A stretch of DNA of 64,000 nt from positions 181,523-245,522 of the forward strand of contig NZ_PQSU01000014.1 of the NCBI RefSeq assembly GCF_002920615.1, in the 5' to 3' direction. Both the position numbers and the translations under genes were made by a program. The stretch comes from Streptomyces sp. Ru62 (GTDB lineage Bacteria > Actinomycetota > Actinomycetes > Streptomycetales > Streptomycetaceae). Below, in pieces: positions 15,875 through 25,288 of this stretch; within the stretch, counting starts at the first letter, position 1; each line of letters starts with the position of its first letter. The notes under the pieces were generated by a model. That model worked only from the letters and a program-made list of their open reading frames with translations, was not told where the DNA came from and made no database searches.

Positions 15875-16813
15875 TCAGGTGTTCCGGGCGCGCCGGTCGG
15901 CGCGCAGGTGGACGAGGGCGAAGGCCAGCGAGACGAGGACGAGCACATTGCCCATGGCGGCGCCGCGCCCGAACTCGAACTGCTGGAAGGACAGTTCGTA
16001 GGACCGGGTGGCCAGGGTCTGCGTCGCGCCGGCCGGTCCGCCGCCCGTCACCACGAGGATGATGTCGAGCACCTTCACCGTGTAGACGACGCCCAGCACC
16101 AGCACCACGCCGGCCACCGGCCGCAGCAACGGCCACGTGACATGGCGGAACGACGCCAGCCGGCCGGCGCCGTCGAGCTGCGCCGCCTCGTACAGCTGGG
16201 CCGGGATGTCCTGGAGACCGCCGTACAGGATCGCGGTGTTGAAGGGGACGCCCACCCAGATGTTGACCAGGACCACCGACACGAGCGCCTCGGTCGTGCC
16301 GGTCAGCCAGGGGATGCCCGAGGACAGCAGGTGGAGGTCGCGCAGCGCCTGATTGACGACCCCGCTGTCCGTGTCGAGCATCCACCTCCACGTCGTCCCG
16401 GAGACGACCAGGGGCAGCAGCCACGGCAGCAGCAGGAGCGACCGCAGCAGGCCGCCGAGAGGGAACTTCCGCTGGAAGAACAGGGCGAGGGCCAGCCCGA
16501 GCACGAACTGTCCGACGATCGAACCGGCGGTGAACAGGACCGTGGTGAGCAGGGTCCGCCAGAACACGTCCGCCGACAGGACGGTCGTGTAGTTGCGCAG
16601 GCCCACGAAGGGCGCGGTACCGGTGTAGAACGTCGCCACCGAGTACTCCTGGAAGCTCATCACGACGTTCTTGACCAGCGGGTAGCCGAAGAACAGCGCC
16701 AGGTAGGCCAGGGCGGGCAGCAGGAACAGCCACCGGGAGACCCGCGCCCACAGCCGCGCCCGGGACACCGCCCGCGCGGCCCCGTCAGGAACCGCTGGCG
16801 ATCCGCTGGGCAT
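15875..16813 (-). CDS. Carbohydrate ABC transporter permease, MalF/UgpA type (CUT1)
   Basis: This 312-residue protein has about six membrane helices. The helix-1 motif FLLPALAYLALFFGYPLVKN precedes YSVATFYTGTAPFVGLRNY. The EAA loop QLYEAAQLDGAGRLASFRHV (about residues 205-225) is typical of the MalF-type partner. The chosen ATG at 16813 overlaps the end of the solute-binding-protein gene by 29 bp; another possible start lies at 16843. It is the middle gene of an SBP-permease-permease operon. The two permeases should form the heterodimeric membrane channel of one sugar importer. Confidence 0.88.
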   Translation of the reverse strand: MPSGSPAVPDGAARAVSRARLWARVSRWLFLLPALAYLALFFGYPLVKNVVMSFQEYSVATFYTGTAPFVGLRNYTTVLSADVFWRTLLTTVLFTAGSIVGQFVLGLALALFFQRKFPLGGLLRSLLLLPWLLPLVVSGTTWRWMLDTDSGVVNQALRDLHLLSSGIPWLTGTTEALVSVVLVNIWVGVPFNTAILYGGLQDIPAQLYEAAQLDGAGRLASFRHVTWPLLRPVAGVVLVLGVVYTVKVLDIILVVTGGGPAGATQTLATRSYELSFQQFEFGRGAAMGNVLVLVSLAFALVHLRADRRARNT

Positions 16814-18032
16814 GCCCGAGCGCTTCCCGCGGGGTCTGCTCACCCGTCAGCGCGGCCTGCACGGCGGTGTAGATCCCGGTCGCCGCACGCGGCCACTCGA
16901 CGCCGAGCTTGCCGGTACGGGCCCGGGCCCCCTGCACGCTCTTGACGAAGGCGGCCATCGACGGTTCCTGCTCGGCGTACCGGGACGCCACCGAGGAGCG
17001 GGAGGGCACGGTGTGGTACTGCTCGGCCAGGGCGAGCATGTTCTCGGAGTCGTTCAGGCAGGCCAGGACCCGGGCGGCCTTCCGGTGCCGGGCCTCTGAG
17101 GAGCTCTGCGGGAGCGTCCACACCTCACCGCCGAGCGGGGTGACAAGGGGCTGGCCCGGCCGGCGGACGGGAAGGGGAGCCACGCCCCAGTGCAAACCCT
17201 TCGTCCGGTTCATCGCGGAGATCCGCCAGGGGCCGTTGACCATCATGGCCGTCTTGCCGGCGACGAACTGGTCGTGGACATCGGCCTGGGTCCAGTTCAG
17301 CACCGACTTCGACATGGACCCGCTCCTGACCAGGTCCACCCAGAGCTGGAGGGCCTGAGCGGCCTGGGGGGTGTCCAGCCGTGTCTCGTCGCCGCCGTTG
17401 GACCACAGGAAGGGCAGGAACTGCCAGGTGCCCTCGAAGGTGGCGTTGGCGTCCACGGCCATGCCGTAGCGGCCCGGCCGGGTGAGCTCGGCCGCGGCCG
17501 TCTTCAGCTCGTCCCAGGTCTTCGGTACGGCGACACCGGCCTCGGCGAGCATGTCCTTGTTGTAGAAGAGGGCGACCGTGCTGACCGTGGGCGCGAGCCC
17601 GTACACCTTTCCCCGGTACGTGCCCGCCGACCGGATGCCCTCGCTGTAACCGTCGGCGCCGATGCCGTACCGGTCCAGCGGGGTCAGCGCGCCGGTCCGC
17701 GCTATCTGCTGCAGGTCGGGGTTGTCGAGCATCAGCAGATCGGGCAGGGTCCGAGAGGAGGCCTGCCGCAGTACCTGCGGGACCAGCGACGCCCCCGGCA
17801 CGCTCCTGTGCTCGACGGTGACACCGGCGGCCTTGCCGCAGGCGGTGAGCCGCTCGCCCCACTGGGCGTGCTCGGTCGCGTCGGTGTAGTAGTCGAGGGC
17901 GGTGAGGGAAGTCACCTCCCCGTCGGCGGATCCGGAGCCGGTTCCGCCGCACCCGGCGGCGGCCAGTACCAGGGCCACGGTTCCGAAGAGGGCGGTGATC
18001 CGCCGCACCGACGGTCTGGCCGCTGAGTTCAT
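16785..18032 (-). CDS. Extracellular sugar-binding lipoprotein of ABC transporter
   Basis: This 415-residue protein has a lipoprotein signal peptide with lipobox LAAAGC (cysteine at about residue 28). The solute-binding family 1 body includes PDLLMLDNPDLQQIARTGAL, YGLAPTVSTVALFYNKDML and AVPKTWDELKTAA. It captures a sugar or oligosaccharide outside the membrane and passes it to the two permeases encoded downstream. The 134-bp upstream region holds an ACCGG-6-CCGGT inverted repeat. No LacI or other regulator gene adjoins the operon. Substrate cannot be inferred. Confidence 0.9.
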   Translation of the reverse strand: MNSAARPSVRRITALFGTVALVLAAAGCGGTGSGSADGEVTSLTALDYYTDATEHAQWGERLTACGKAAGVTVEHRSVPGASLVPQVLRQASSRTLPDLLMLDNPDLQQIARTGALTPLDRYGIGADGYSEGIRSAGTYRGKVYGLAPTVSTVALFYNKDMLAEAGVAVPKTWDELKTAAAELTRPGRYGMAVDANATFEGTWQFLPFLWSNGGDETRLDTPQAAQALQLWVDLVRSGSMSKSVLNWTQADVHDQFVAGKTAMMVNGPWRISAMNRTKGLHWGVAPLPVRRPGQPLVTPLGGEVWTLPQSSSEARHRKAARVLACLNDSENMLALAEQYHTVPSRSSVASRYAEQEPSMAAFVKSVQGARARTGKLGVEWPRAATGIYTAVQAALTGEQTPREALGHAQRIASGS

Positions 18033-18094
18033 GGGGTGGTGCCTTCCAAGCGTCGCCGGTACCGGACTGCGCCGGGTTCGGATGAGGGGTCCAT

Positions 18095-18110
18095 ACCGGC
18101 ATGTTCCGGT
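18095..18110. promoter_or_regulatory. Inverted repeat upstream of the sugar ABC operon
   Basis: ACCGG and CCGGT arms flank CATGTT, 63 bp upstream of the lipoprotein start. A further CCGGAAAC element follows nearby. It could be an operator for sugar-responsive control, but the arms are only 5 bp. Confidence 0.25.
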
Positions 18111-18166
18111 CCGAGCAGGGATGCTACCGGAAACGAACGATCGGAATATCAGCAGATTTCCAGGCG

Positions 18167-18952
18167 TCAGTACTGGGCTCCGTGGTCACCGCCCCGGCCC
18201 GCGGCCTCCCGGATCATCGCCGCCACGGCGTCCGGCCGTGACAGGACCACGGCGTGCGAACCGTCCACGACGCGTTCGGTGGCCGCCATGCGCTGGGCCA
18301 TGAAGCGCTGAGCGGTGGGGTTGAGCATCCGGTCGGCGGCGGCGATGGCGTACCAGGACCGTTTGCGGGACCACGCGGGCGGTCCCGACCTCGCGGTCAG
18401 CGCGCCCCGCGCGATAGGACGCTGTGTCACGGACAGCACGCTGCCGAGCCGGGGTGCCAGATCGGCGGCGTACACGTCCAGGAAGCGTTCGCGGCGGATG
18501 TACAGCTCGCTGTCCGGGTCCGCCGGCGACCGCGCGGGAAGCCAGGCGGTGACGGTCGGATCCGGCCCCGGCATCGGGGAGAAGCGGTTCGTGACATCCA
18601 GCAGGGACTCGCCGGCGTCCAGCCCGAACCCCGCGACGTAGCACAGCGCCACGACGTTGTCGGCGTCGGCCTCGGTGATGACCGCGCCCCCGTAACCGTG
18701 GCCGGCCAGCACGACCGGGGCGCCGATCCGGCCCACCGCGCTCCTGAGGTAGGCGGCGTCGTGCGCGAGGCCGCGCAGCGGATTCGCCGGCGCGTACACC
18801 GTCAGCCCGGTGGCGTGCAGGTGCCGGATGACCCCCGCCCACGACGAGGCGTCGGTGAACGCCCCGTGCACGAGCACGACGGCCGGCGGTAATGGCGTGC
18901 GTCCGGGCACCTCGGTGACCTCCGGTGGGTGGGGTTCTCCAGCCAAGCCCAT
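18167..18952 (-). CDS. Alpha/beta hydrolase paralogue with nucleophile serine replaced by glycine
   Basis: This 261-residue protein has the AB_hydrolase_6/EstC-like fold: AVVLVHGAFTDASSW at the oxyanion loop, then NPLRGLAHDAAYLRSAV, and GSHAVVLSRPDAV around the C-terminal histidine. The nucleophile elbow reads VLAGHGYGGAVIT, so the expected serine (GHSYGG in the paralogue at 43841) is glycine; the codon is GGT. It may be catalytically dead or work without a serine. Codon 21 is TTA (complement of 18890-18892), implying bldA dependence. It is followed by the ABC operon and lies downstream of the LuxR gene. Confidence 0.8.
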   Translation of the reverse strand: MGLAGEPHPPEVTEVPGRTPLPPAVVLVHGAFTDASSWAGVIRHLHATGLTVYAPANPLRGLAHDAAYLRSAVGRIGAPVVLAGHGYGGAVITEADADNVVALCYVAGFGLDAGESLLDVTNRFSPMPGPDPTVTAWLPARSPADPDSELYIRRERFLDVYAADLAPRLGSVLSVTQRPIARGALTARSGPPAWSRKRSWYAIAAADRMLNPTAQRFMAQRMAATERVVDGSHAVVLSRPDAVAAMIREAAGRGGDHGAQY

Positions 18953-18992
18953 CCGGGTCGCGCCGGCATCGCGTGAACGTACCAGGAACCGC

Positions 18993-21740
18993 TCACTCGT
19001 CGGGCAGGGCCATGACCAGATTGGCCAGCTGCACCCGGGAGTTGACCGACAGCTTGCGGAAGGCGGACGTCAGGTGCGTGTTGACGGTGTGCGGCGAGAC
19101 GACCAGCGCCTCCGCGGCCGTACGGTTGCTGTGCCCCTCGGCGATCAGCCGAGCGACCTTCTTCTCCGAAGCGGTCAGGGCGTCCCAGCCCTGGACCGGG
19201 CGCTGCCCGTCCGCCGCCCGCCGTCCGCCGGCCCCCGCACGCCGCAGATCGCGCTGGACGTGGGCCGCCATGGCGTGCGCGCCCGACGCGGCGAACGCGG
19301 CCTGGGCCTCGGTCAGGGCCGCCACCGCCTCGGTCCGCCGGCCCGTCGCCAGGAGCGCCCGTCCGAGGTCGGCCGAGGCCGCCGCCCGGACCAGTGGGCG
19401 CGGGCTCTGGCTGAGCAGGGCGACGGAACGTTCGAGCAGGACCGGGTCGTCGCACACCAGCCCGCGGGCGCGTGCCGCCAGACCCACGGCGGTGGGTACC
19501 GCCGGATTGCGCGCGGCGTGGGCCTCGGCCTGCGCCGCCAGATCCTCGGCGAGCGCGCGGTCCGCGCCGCGCAGGGCCACGCGGATCGCGGTGCCGACCC
19601 ATGTGCGCAGCAGCCGCCAGCGCAGGAAGGGTGCCTCCCGCTGCACCTGCCGGACCCTGTCGACGGCACGTGCGGCGTCCCCGTCGACCTCCGCGTGGAC
19701 GGCTTCCAGGAAGCGCACCGCGGCCGTGTTGCCCGGGTTCGGCTTGGCCGCCAGCCGCTCCCGCGCCTCGGCCAGGTGCTGCCGCGCGGCCTCCCGGTCG
19801 CCGCGCAGCAGGGCGATCCGGGAGCGGATCACCCGGCCGTTCACCTGCTGGACGTGCGCCCGCACCTCCTCCTCCAGGCGCTCCATCGTCACGAAGTCGG
19901 CCTCCGCGTCGTCCAGCCGGCCCAGTTCCAGGTGCTGCTGTCCCTGTGCCCACAGCAGCATCGCCTCACGGATCCCGCCGGATTCGTCCGCCGCCTTCGC
20001 CAGCAGCCGCTCGCTGGTGACGAAGTCGTCCATGTGCTGGTACGCGACGATCTCCTCGGGGAAGAAGGACGGGTCGACGGCACAGAGCGCGGTGAAGCGC
20101 TCCAGCGCGAGGGCGTTCTCCCCCGCGTTCAGCGCGATCTCCCCGAGCGCGAACAGGGCCTGTACGTGAGCCTCCCGGTCACCGGTCGCGACGGCGGCAC
20201 GCAGCGCGTCCTCGCCGGCTTCCCGCGCCGGCGCCAGGTCCTGCGTCCGGGACAGCGCCAGCGCGCGCAGGCCGGCCAGCCGCGCCGCCACCTCCGGGGC
20301 CGCGCCGCCGACCGCGAGGGCCGCCTCGGTCCGGCGGCGCAGCTCGTCGGCGAGATCCAGGTTCCACAGCGTGCCGCCGAGGGCGGCATGGAGCCGGCCG
20401 AACGCCTCCAAGGGCGGCCGGCAGGCCAGCAGCCGGTCCCCGGTCGCGAGCGCCTCCCGGTTCCGGCCGGCCCGGGTCAGGGACACGATCGCCTCCTCAC
20501 CCACGGTGAACCACAGCGGGCGTGCCACCGGCACCAGGTCCAGCGCGCGCGTCACCAGGTCGGCCGCGAGGCCCGGCGTGACCGGCAGCACGTCGTCGGC
20601 GGCGCGCCTGAGCAGCGTCACCGCTTCCTCGTCTCCTGGCTGGGCGCCCCTCAGGATGTGTGAGACCACGTCGATCGGCTGGTGGCCCGCGGCCACGAGC
20701 CGGCCCGCGGCCTCCCGGTGCAGCACCTTCCGGGCCGAGGGCGGGATGTCCACGTACACCGCCTGGCGCAGCAGGTCGTGCCGGAAGACGAGCTGGTCGC
20801 CGTCGTCGTCCAGCAGCCCCGCGCGCACGGCCTCCTCCAGCGCCGGGAGCAGCGTGACGGACGGCCGGCCGCAGAGCGCGGCGGCGTCCTGGAAGCCGAA
20901 ACGGCGGCCCAGCACCGATCCCATCTGAAGGAAGCGCAGTGTGTCGGGGTGCAGCGAGCCGAGCCTGCCGCGGACGCCCACCACCAGTCCCGGCGGCACT
21001 GGCTCACCGGAGGCGCCGGAGGTCCGCAGCCCCGCGAGCATCTCGACGGCCAGGAACGGGTTGCCGCCCGCTCCGGCGAGCAGCTCGCGCACCCGCTCGT
21101 CGACGGCCGCCCCCAGGGCGTCACCGGCCAGCTCGCCGATGGCCGCGCCGGACAGCGGGCCCAGGGACAGGGTGCTCACCGGGAGCCCGTCCCCCACGGC
21201 CGCGACGATCTCCTCCGCCGGTCCGCCGACGCCTTTCCGCTCGGTCAGCAGCCACAGCACGGGTGAGGTCCGCAGACGACCGGGCAGCTGCTTGAGGGCG
21301 AACCGGCTCAGCGGGTCGGCCCACTGCACGTCGTCCAAGGCGATCAGCACCGGCACGCCGGCGGCCCGGTCCTCGATCGCCTCCGCGAGACGCTCCACCA
21401 GCCAGGTCCGCTGGTCGTGCCGGCGGGCGAGATCGACGAGCGCGTCGCCGGACAGCAGCGGCCGGTCGCCGTGCAGGACGCAGGTCGCCAACGACGACAG
21501 CGGCACGAGGTGGTGCAGCTCGTCGGCCTTGCCGAGACCGACGGAGAACCCCGCCGCCTCCGCCCTGGTGACGACTTCGCCGAGGAGCGTGGTCTTGCCG
21601 ATGCCCGGTTCCCCGCGGAGCACGGCGAGCGCGCCGCTGCCCGTACGGGCCACCGCGTCGACCAGCGTCCGCAGCACCTCCAGTTCGGCCTCCCGGCCGC
21701 GCAGACCACTGCGCGACAGCGGTCCGCCTGACCCCGCCAC
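18993..21740 (-). CDS. LAL-type LuxR-family regulator with N-terminal AAA ATPase domain
   Basis: This 915-residue protein has the layout of MalT-like LAL regulators. The N-terminal ATPase starts RGREAELEVLRTL and has Walker A LRGEPGIGKTTLL (about 38-50) and Walker B VLIALDDVQWADP (about 128-140). A long TPR-like helical middle follows. A C-terminal LuxR HTH (about 845-905) reads LTASEKKVARLIAEGHSNRT, then VSPHTVNTHLTSAFRKL. LAL proteins activate transcription after ligand and ATP binding; many are cluster-situated activators of antibiotic or sugar genes. The start is GTG. The target is unknown; an AraC gene lies immediately upstream in the same orientation. Confidence 0.92.
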   Translation of the reverse strand: MAGSGGPLSRSGLRGREAELEVLRTLVDAVARTGSGALAVLRGEPGIGKTTLLGEVVTRAEAAGFSVGLGKADELHHLVPLSSLATCVLHGDRPLLSGDALVDLARRHDQRTWLVERLAEAIEDRAAGVPVLIALDDVQWADPLSRFALKQLPGRLRTSPVLWLLTERKGVGGPAEEIVAAVGDGLPVSTLSLGPLSGAAIGELAGDALGAAVDERVRELLAGAGGNPFLAVEMLAGLRTSGASGEPVPPGLVVGVRGRLGSLHPDTLRFLQMGSVLGRRFGFQDAAALCGRPSVTLLPALEEAVRAGLLDDDGDQLVFRHDLLRQAVYVDIPPSARKVLHREAAGRLVAAGHQPIDVVSHILRGAQPGDEEAVTLLRRAADDVLPVTPGLAADLVTRALDLVPVARPLWFTVGEEAIVSLTRAGRNREALATGDRLLACRPPLEAFGRLHAALGGTLWNLDLADELRRRTEAALAVGGAAPEVAARLAGLRALALSRTQDLAPAREAGEDALRAAVATGDREAHVQALFALGEIALNAGENALALERFTALCAVDPSFFPEEIVAYQHMDDFVTSERLLAKAADESGGIREAMLLWAQGQQHLELGRLDDAEADFVTMERLEEEVRAHVQQVNGRVIRSRIALLRGDREAARQHLAEARERLAAKPNPGNTAAVRFLEAVHAEVDGDAARAVDRVRQVQREAPFLRWRLLRTWVGTAIRVALRGADRALAEDLAAQAEAHAARNPAVPTAVGLAARARGLVCDDPVLLERSVALLSQSPRPLVRAAASADLGRALLATGRRTEAVAALTEAQAAFAASGAHAMAAHVQRDLRRAGAGGRRAADGQRPVQGWDALTASEKKVARLIAEGHSNRTAAEALVVSPHTVNTHLTSAFRKLSVNSRVQLANLVMALPDE

Positions 21741-21845
21741 CCTGCGCCCCTCCTGTCCGCATGCGCCGGTCAGGCCGGCGCCCCGGGGCCACTATGACAA
21801 AAACGGCAGCTCAGCGCATTGTCAGCGGGTGATGCGTGACCTGGC

Positions 21846-22910
21846 TCATGCCGAAGCGGCCGGTCCGGCCGAGAGCGAAGGGGGGCCCGCGGTCCTCCCG
21901 CCCCGCAGCGACGCGCACCGCTCGGGCAGGGCGGAGGCGCGCCACGCGGCGGGGGAGATCCCGTAGGCGGCCCGGAACACCCGGCTGAAGTGGGAGGCGC
22001 TGGTGAAGCCCCAGCGGTGCGCCACCGCGGCGACGGTCAGGTCCGCCGACTCCCGGCGGGCCAGGTCGCGGCGGCAGCGCTCCAGACGGCGTTGCTGGAT
22101 CCACCGGCTGACGGTGATGTCCTCCAGCTCGAACAGCTTGTGCAGATAGCGCACGGAGATGTGGTGGGCCCGGGCGATGGAGTCCGGTGACAGATCCGGG
22201 TGCGCGAGGTGCCGGTCGATGTACGCCCGGATCCGCACCAGCGACATCCGGGCGCCGCTCGCCGAGTCCTCGGTCTCCCTGCCGAGCCGCTCCTCGGCCA
22301 GTGTCTGCACCAGGTCCACCACATTGCGGGCGATCAGCTCGCCCGTCCGCTGCGGATACGTCGCCGCGCTGTCCACGAGCCGGGACAGGAGCGGCGTCAG
22401 CAGGCCGCCGACCGCCGACTCGGAGCCGAGCGGAGCCGCCGTGATCTGCCGCAGGTCCGACTCGCCCAGACCCAGCACCTCCCGCGGCAGCACGAGGGAC
22501 TTCGTCCGGAAGCGCTCCGGGAGCGTCAGCCGGACGGGCCGCGCCATGTCGTAGACGAAGAGCTGTCCGGGCCGTACGTGGGCCTCACGGGCGTCCTGTT
22601 CGATACGGGCGGTGCCCGCGCAGAGCAGTTTCACCACCACGTAGTCGTCGTTGTCGCTCGCCGCGATGAGCCGTCGGGTGCGCCGTGCCGTCTGCGGGTC
22701 GCCCTCCACGGTCACGGTCTGCATCGGGCCCAGCAGCGACGTACGGATCGTTCCGCGGTCGACCTCGTCGGGGACGCCCATGTCCACGGCGCCGAACGTC
22801 CGGGACAGGGCATCGCGCCAGTATGCTCGCCGTCGCTGGGCGGAAACCGTCTTCGTGCTGTAGAGGGTGCCTGGGCTCCCGGGGTCCGGTGTCGAGGGGT
22901 CCGACGACAT
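21846..22910 (-). CDS. AraC-family transcriptional regulator (AraC-binding-like/HTH_18)
   Basis: This 354-residue protein has an N-terminal AraC-binding-like domain (about residues 35-210, with RPGQLFVYDMARPVRLTLP) of the NitR/ThcR group. The C-terminal double HTH (about 230-335) includes IARAHHISVRYLHKLFELED and VAHRWGFTSASHFSRVFRAA. The DNA-reading helices are almost identical to those of the AraC protein at 37402, so the two may share targets. Members often activate catabolic genes in response to small aromatic or nitrile compounds. The tail is a Gly/Ser/Pro-rich extension of about 25 residues. Confidence 0.9.
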   Translation of the reverse strand: MSSDPSTPDPGSPGTLYSTKTVSAQRRRAYWRDALSRTFGAVDMGVPDEVDRGTIRTSLLGPMQTVTVEGDPQTARRTRRLIAASDNDDYVVVKLLCAGTARIEQDAREAHVRPGQLFVYDMARPVRLTLPERFRTKSLVLPREVLGLGESDLRQITAAPLGSESAVGGLLTPLLSRLVDSAATYPQRTGELIARNVVDLVQTLAEERLGRETEDSASGARMSLVRIRAYIDRHLAHPDLSPDSIARAHHISVRYLHKLFELEDITVSRWIQQRRLERCRRDLARRESADLTVAAVAHRWGFTSASHFSRVFRAAYGISPAAWRASALPERCASLRGGRTAGPPSLSAGPAASA

Positions 22911-23128
22911 GATCTCCGCCCTTCGGCCGTTGCGCTTTCGAAAACGCAGCGTGCCAGGACGGCCGGGTGATTACATCGCGTGAACGCGTGAGACCAGTGG
23001 TACGGACCGGACCGAGCGGTTCCGCCCCGGGCGGTCCGGAGCGGTCTCGCCCCGGACGGTTCCGGAGCGGCTTGGCCGGGGACGGTCCCGGAGCGGTTTC
23101 CCCGTGGACCGTTCCCGGGACGGCCGGT

Positions 23129-23980
23129 TCAGCGGGCGCCCGCCCAGGTGCGCCGTGCCCAGTCCGCGAAGGAGGTCCAGCGCACCTCCGGGTGAGCGGC
23201 GTGCAGGGCGGGGATGTCGACGCGGTAGCCGGGTCCGTTCAGGAACGCCCACATCGCGTGCATGTCCGGACTGCCGATCGCCGCCAGCGGGACCTGCTCG
23301 TGCCGGACCTCCCGCCCGATCGCCGCGCCGAGCGCGGCGGCCATCTGGGAGGGAGTGGGCGCGTCGCCGGCCAGCTCGATGCGCCGCCCGGTGTAGGGAG
23401 CGGGGTCGAGGAGCACCTCCGCCGCGAACGCGCCGAGGTCCGGTCGGGCGAGCTGCTGCAACGGCCGGTCGGGGGGCAGCGGCAGATCGAGGACCCCCTC
23501 CAGGATGCGGTCCGCACCGCCCAGCGCGTTGTCGAAGAAGTAGGTCGGCCCCAGGATCGTGTACGGCACGTCGCCGGCCGTGAGCTCCGCCTCGATGCGC
23601 GCCTTGCTCTCGAAATGCGGCACCCCGCTGTCCTGGTCGGCCCCCGCCACGGAGCTGAACACAAGATGCGGAACGCGCTTTTCCGTCGCGGCGGAGAGGA
23701 TGGCCCGCCCCTGGTCCACCTCCGCGTCGACTCCGGCCTCGAAGGGAGTGGTGAACGCGAAGACACCCGCCACGCCGCTCATCGCCGAGGCCAGCGACGC
23801 GCGGTCGCTCAGTGATCCCGCCACCACCTCGACGCCCCGCTCGGCCAGTTCCCGGGCGGATCTCCGGCCCGGGTCACGCACCAGCGCCCGGACCCGCGCC
23901 CGGCGTGCCAGCAGCGCGTCGGTCACCGCCCCGCCCTGCCCGCCGGTCGCCGCGAGCACCAGAACCGGTTGGTCGGTCAT
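23129..23980 (-). CDS. NmrA-like NAD(P)-binding protein
   Basis: This 283-residue protein begins with a Rossmann motif VLVLAATGGQGGAV (GxxGxxG). NmrA-type features follow: ARVRALVRDPGRRSARELAE, VVAGSLSDRASL, GVAGVFAFTTPFEAGV and HLVFSSVAGADQDSGVPHF. NmrA-like proteins are atypical SDRs that either reduce small substrates or sense the NADP redox state; no YxxxK pair is clear. The ATG at 23980 matches the family start. It stands alone: an AraC gene lies upstream in map order and a 600-bp gap without a recognisable gene follows. Confidence 0.85.
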   Translation of the reverse strand: MTDQPVLVLAATGGQGGAVTDALLARRARVRALVRDPGRRSARELAERGVEVVAGSLSDRASLASAMSGVAGVFAFTTPFEAGVDAEVDQGRAILSAATEKRVPHLVFSSVAGADQDSGVPHFESKARIEAELTAGDVPYTILGPTYFFDNALGGADRILEGVLDLPLPPDRPLQQLARPDLGAFAAEVLLDPAPYTGRRIELAGDAPTPSQMAAALGAAIGREVRHEQVPLAAIGSPDMHAMWAFLNGPGYRVDIPALHAAHPEVRWTSFADWARRTWAGAR

Positions 23981-24587
23981 CGAAGATCTCCCTCTTTCCT
24001 GTGCGGTGCGGGCGCCGCCCGGAGTGCGCCGCCCCCTTGGCCACCTTCCACCCCGGCCCGCCGTACCCGGCGTCACGGCGCGCGGATGGCCGAGGCCGTC
24101 CCCGAGGCGGACGACCTCGGCCGGTGCCCGGCCCCGGTGCCGGCCGGGGGCCGCACGGCGCGGCGAAACGCCGTTCGCCGTTCGCGGCGACCACGTGGTC
24201 GAGCTCCGCGCGCGGCTGAACGGGAACCCATGGGCGGCGGACCGGCGGCCACCGTGTCGTCGGCCGGCCGGTCCAGCCGGGTGGCCCTGGCCGGCGGATG
24301 GCCGATGGCCGGGCCGGGCGCGCGGCCGGCTGTGTGCCGGGGGGAGCCGGCCGAAGGCCTCGCCCATGAAGCGTCCGCCCTTCCGCCGGGGCCGGTGCGC
24401 CCGCAGTCGAGCACGCCCTGACGGACGGCCGCCTCGGCCGGCCCTCCGCCGAACCGCGGTGCCCGGCCGCGCTGTTCCTCTCCAGGCCGGGTCCGCGCGG
24501 GACGACGGCGTGGGAGGCGGGGCGCGCGGTCAGCGGTATCGGTCACGGACGCGCCGCCCGTTGCGTCGTGGGCGGTCCCCGCCGGGC
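23981..24587. other. 607-bp interval with no recognisable gene
   Basis: The stretch between the NmrA-like and Dps genes is open in several frames on both strands because of its high GC content. The translations are Arg/Pro/Gly-rich and match nothing I recognise. No plausible RBS-start pair, RNA gene, T-tract terminator or long repeat was seen. It may be degraded sequence and should hold the promoter of the NmrA-like gene. Confidence 0.5.
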
Positions 24588-25163
24588 TCAGGAGCGGACG
24601 AGCGGGGTGTCCACCAGGTGTTCGGCCAGGAACCAGGCCTGCAGTTCGCCGGTGCGGATGATCTGCGACACCAGCAGGTCGTTGGTGCCGTCGTCACCCA
24701 GCTCGGCGGTGCGGGCGGCAGCGTCGTGGGCCTCGGTCAGGATGGTCTCGTGGGCCTCCAGCAGCCGCGAGAGCATCGCCGGGACCTCCTCCACACCGTC
24801 CGGCGGGCGCGGGATCGACGTGATCTCGGCGACGTGCCGGGGGTCGCCCACCGCGACGCCGCCCAGGGTCTGGACGCGCTCGGCGAGGGTGTCGACCAGT
24901 TCCAGCTGCTCACCGGCGTGCTTGTCCAGCAGCAGGTGCAACTGGTAGAAGGTCGCGCCCCGCATGATCCAGTGGTGCTTCTTGTAGAGGCCGTACAGGA
25001 TCTGGGTGTCGGCCAGCACCTTGTTCAGGCGCTGGCAGGAGTACATGCGCGCCTCGTAGGACAGGGCGATGGGGAACTGCTTGACGGTTCCGAACTCCTG
25101 GATGACCGCGCCCTTCTGGTGCAGCCAGGGCTGGCTGCTCGGGGGCTGGGTTCCGGTGGTCAT
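24588..25163 (-). CDS. dpsA: Dps-family DNA-binding ferritin-like protein
   Basis: This 191-residue protein has the Dps four-helix fold. The ferroxidase ligands are seen as KKHHWIMRGATFYQLHLLLD and KHAGEQLELVDTLAERV (H, H, D and E positions of the inter-subunit site). Both an N-terminal (about 20 residues) and a C-terminal tail extend from the core, as in streptomycete DpsA. Dps dodecamers oxidise iron with peroxide, store it and condense the nucleoid in stress and sporulation. The next gene upstream is an SsgA-like sporulation protein in the same orientation. The symbol is used for family resemblance; orthology to S. coelicolor DpsA was not tested. Confidence 0.85.
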   Translation of the reverse strand: MTTGTQPPSSQPWLHQKGAVIQEFGTVKQFPIALSYEARMYSCQRLNKVLADTQILYGLYKKHHWIMRGATFYQLHLLLDKHAGEQLELVDTLAERVQTLGGVAVGDPRHVAEITSIPRPPDGVEEVPAMLSRLLEAHETILTEAHDAAARTAELGDDGTNDLLVSQIIRTGELQAWFLAEHLVDTPLVRS

Positions 25164-25288
25164 GACGTGCCTCCTGCGGATGGCGTGCTTGCGTACGAGG
25201 TCGACGCTAGGTGCCGAACCGGGAGGCGCGTTGCCCCGGAGCGCACGCGTTGGTGCTCGTCAGCGCACCGGATGGCTCATCGGCCGGG

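Noticed and set aside
24073..24546. 157-codon minus-strand frame in the 607-bp gap
   Set aside because: Arg/Pro-rich, no domain or start signal; recorded as an interval with no recognisable gene.
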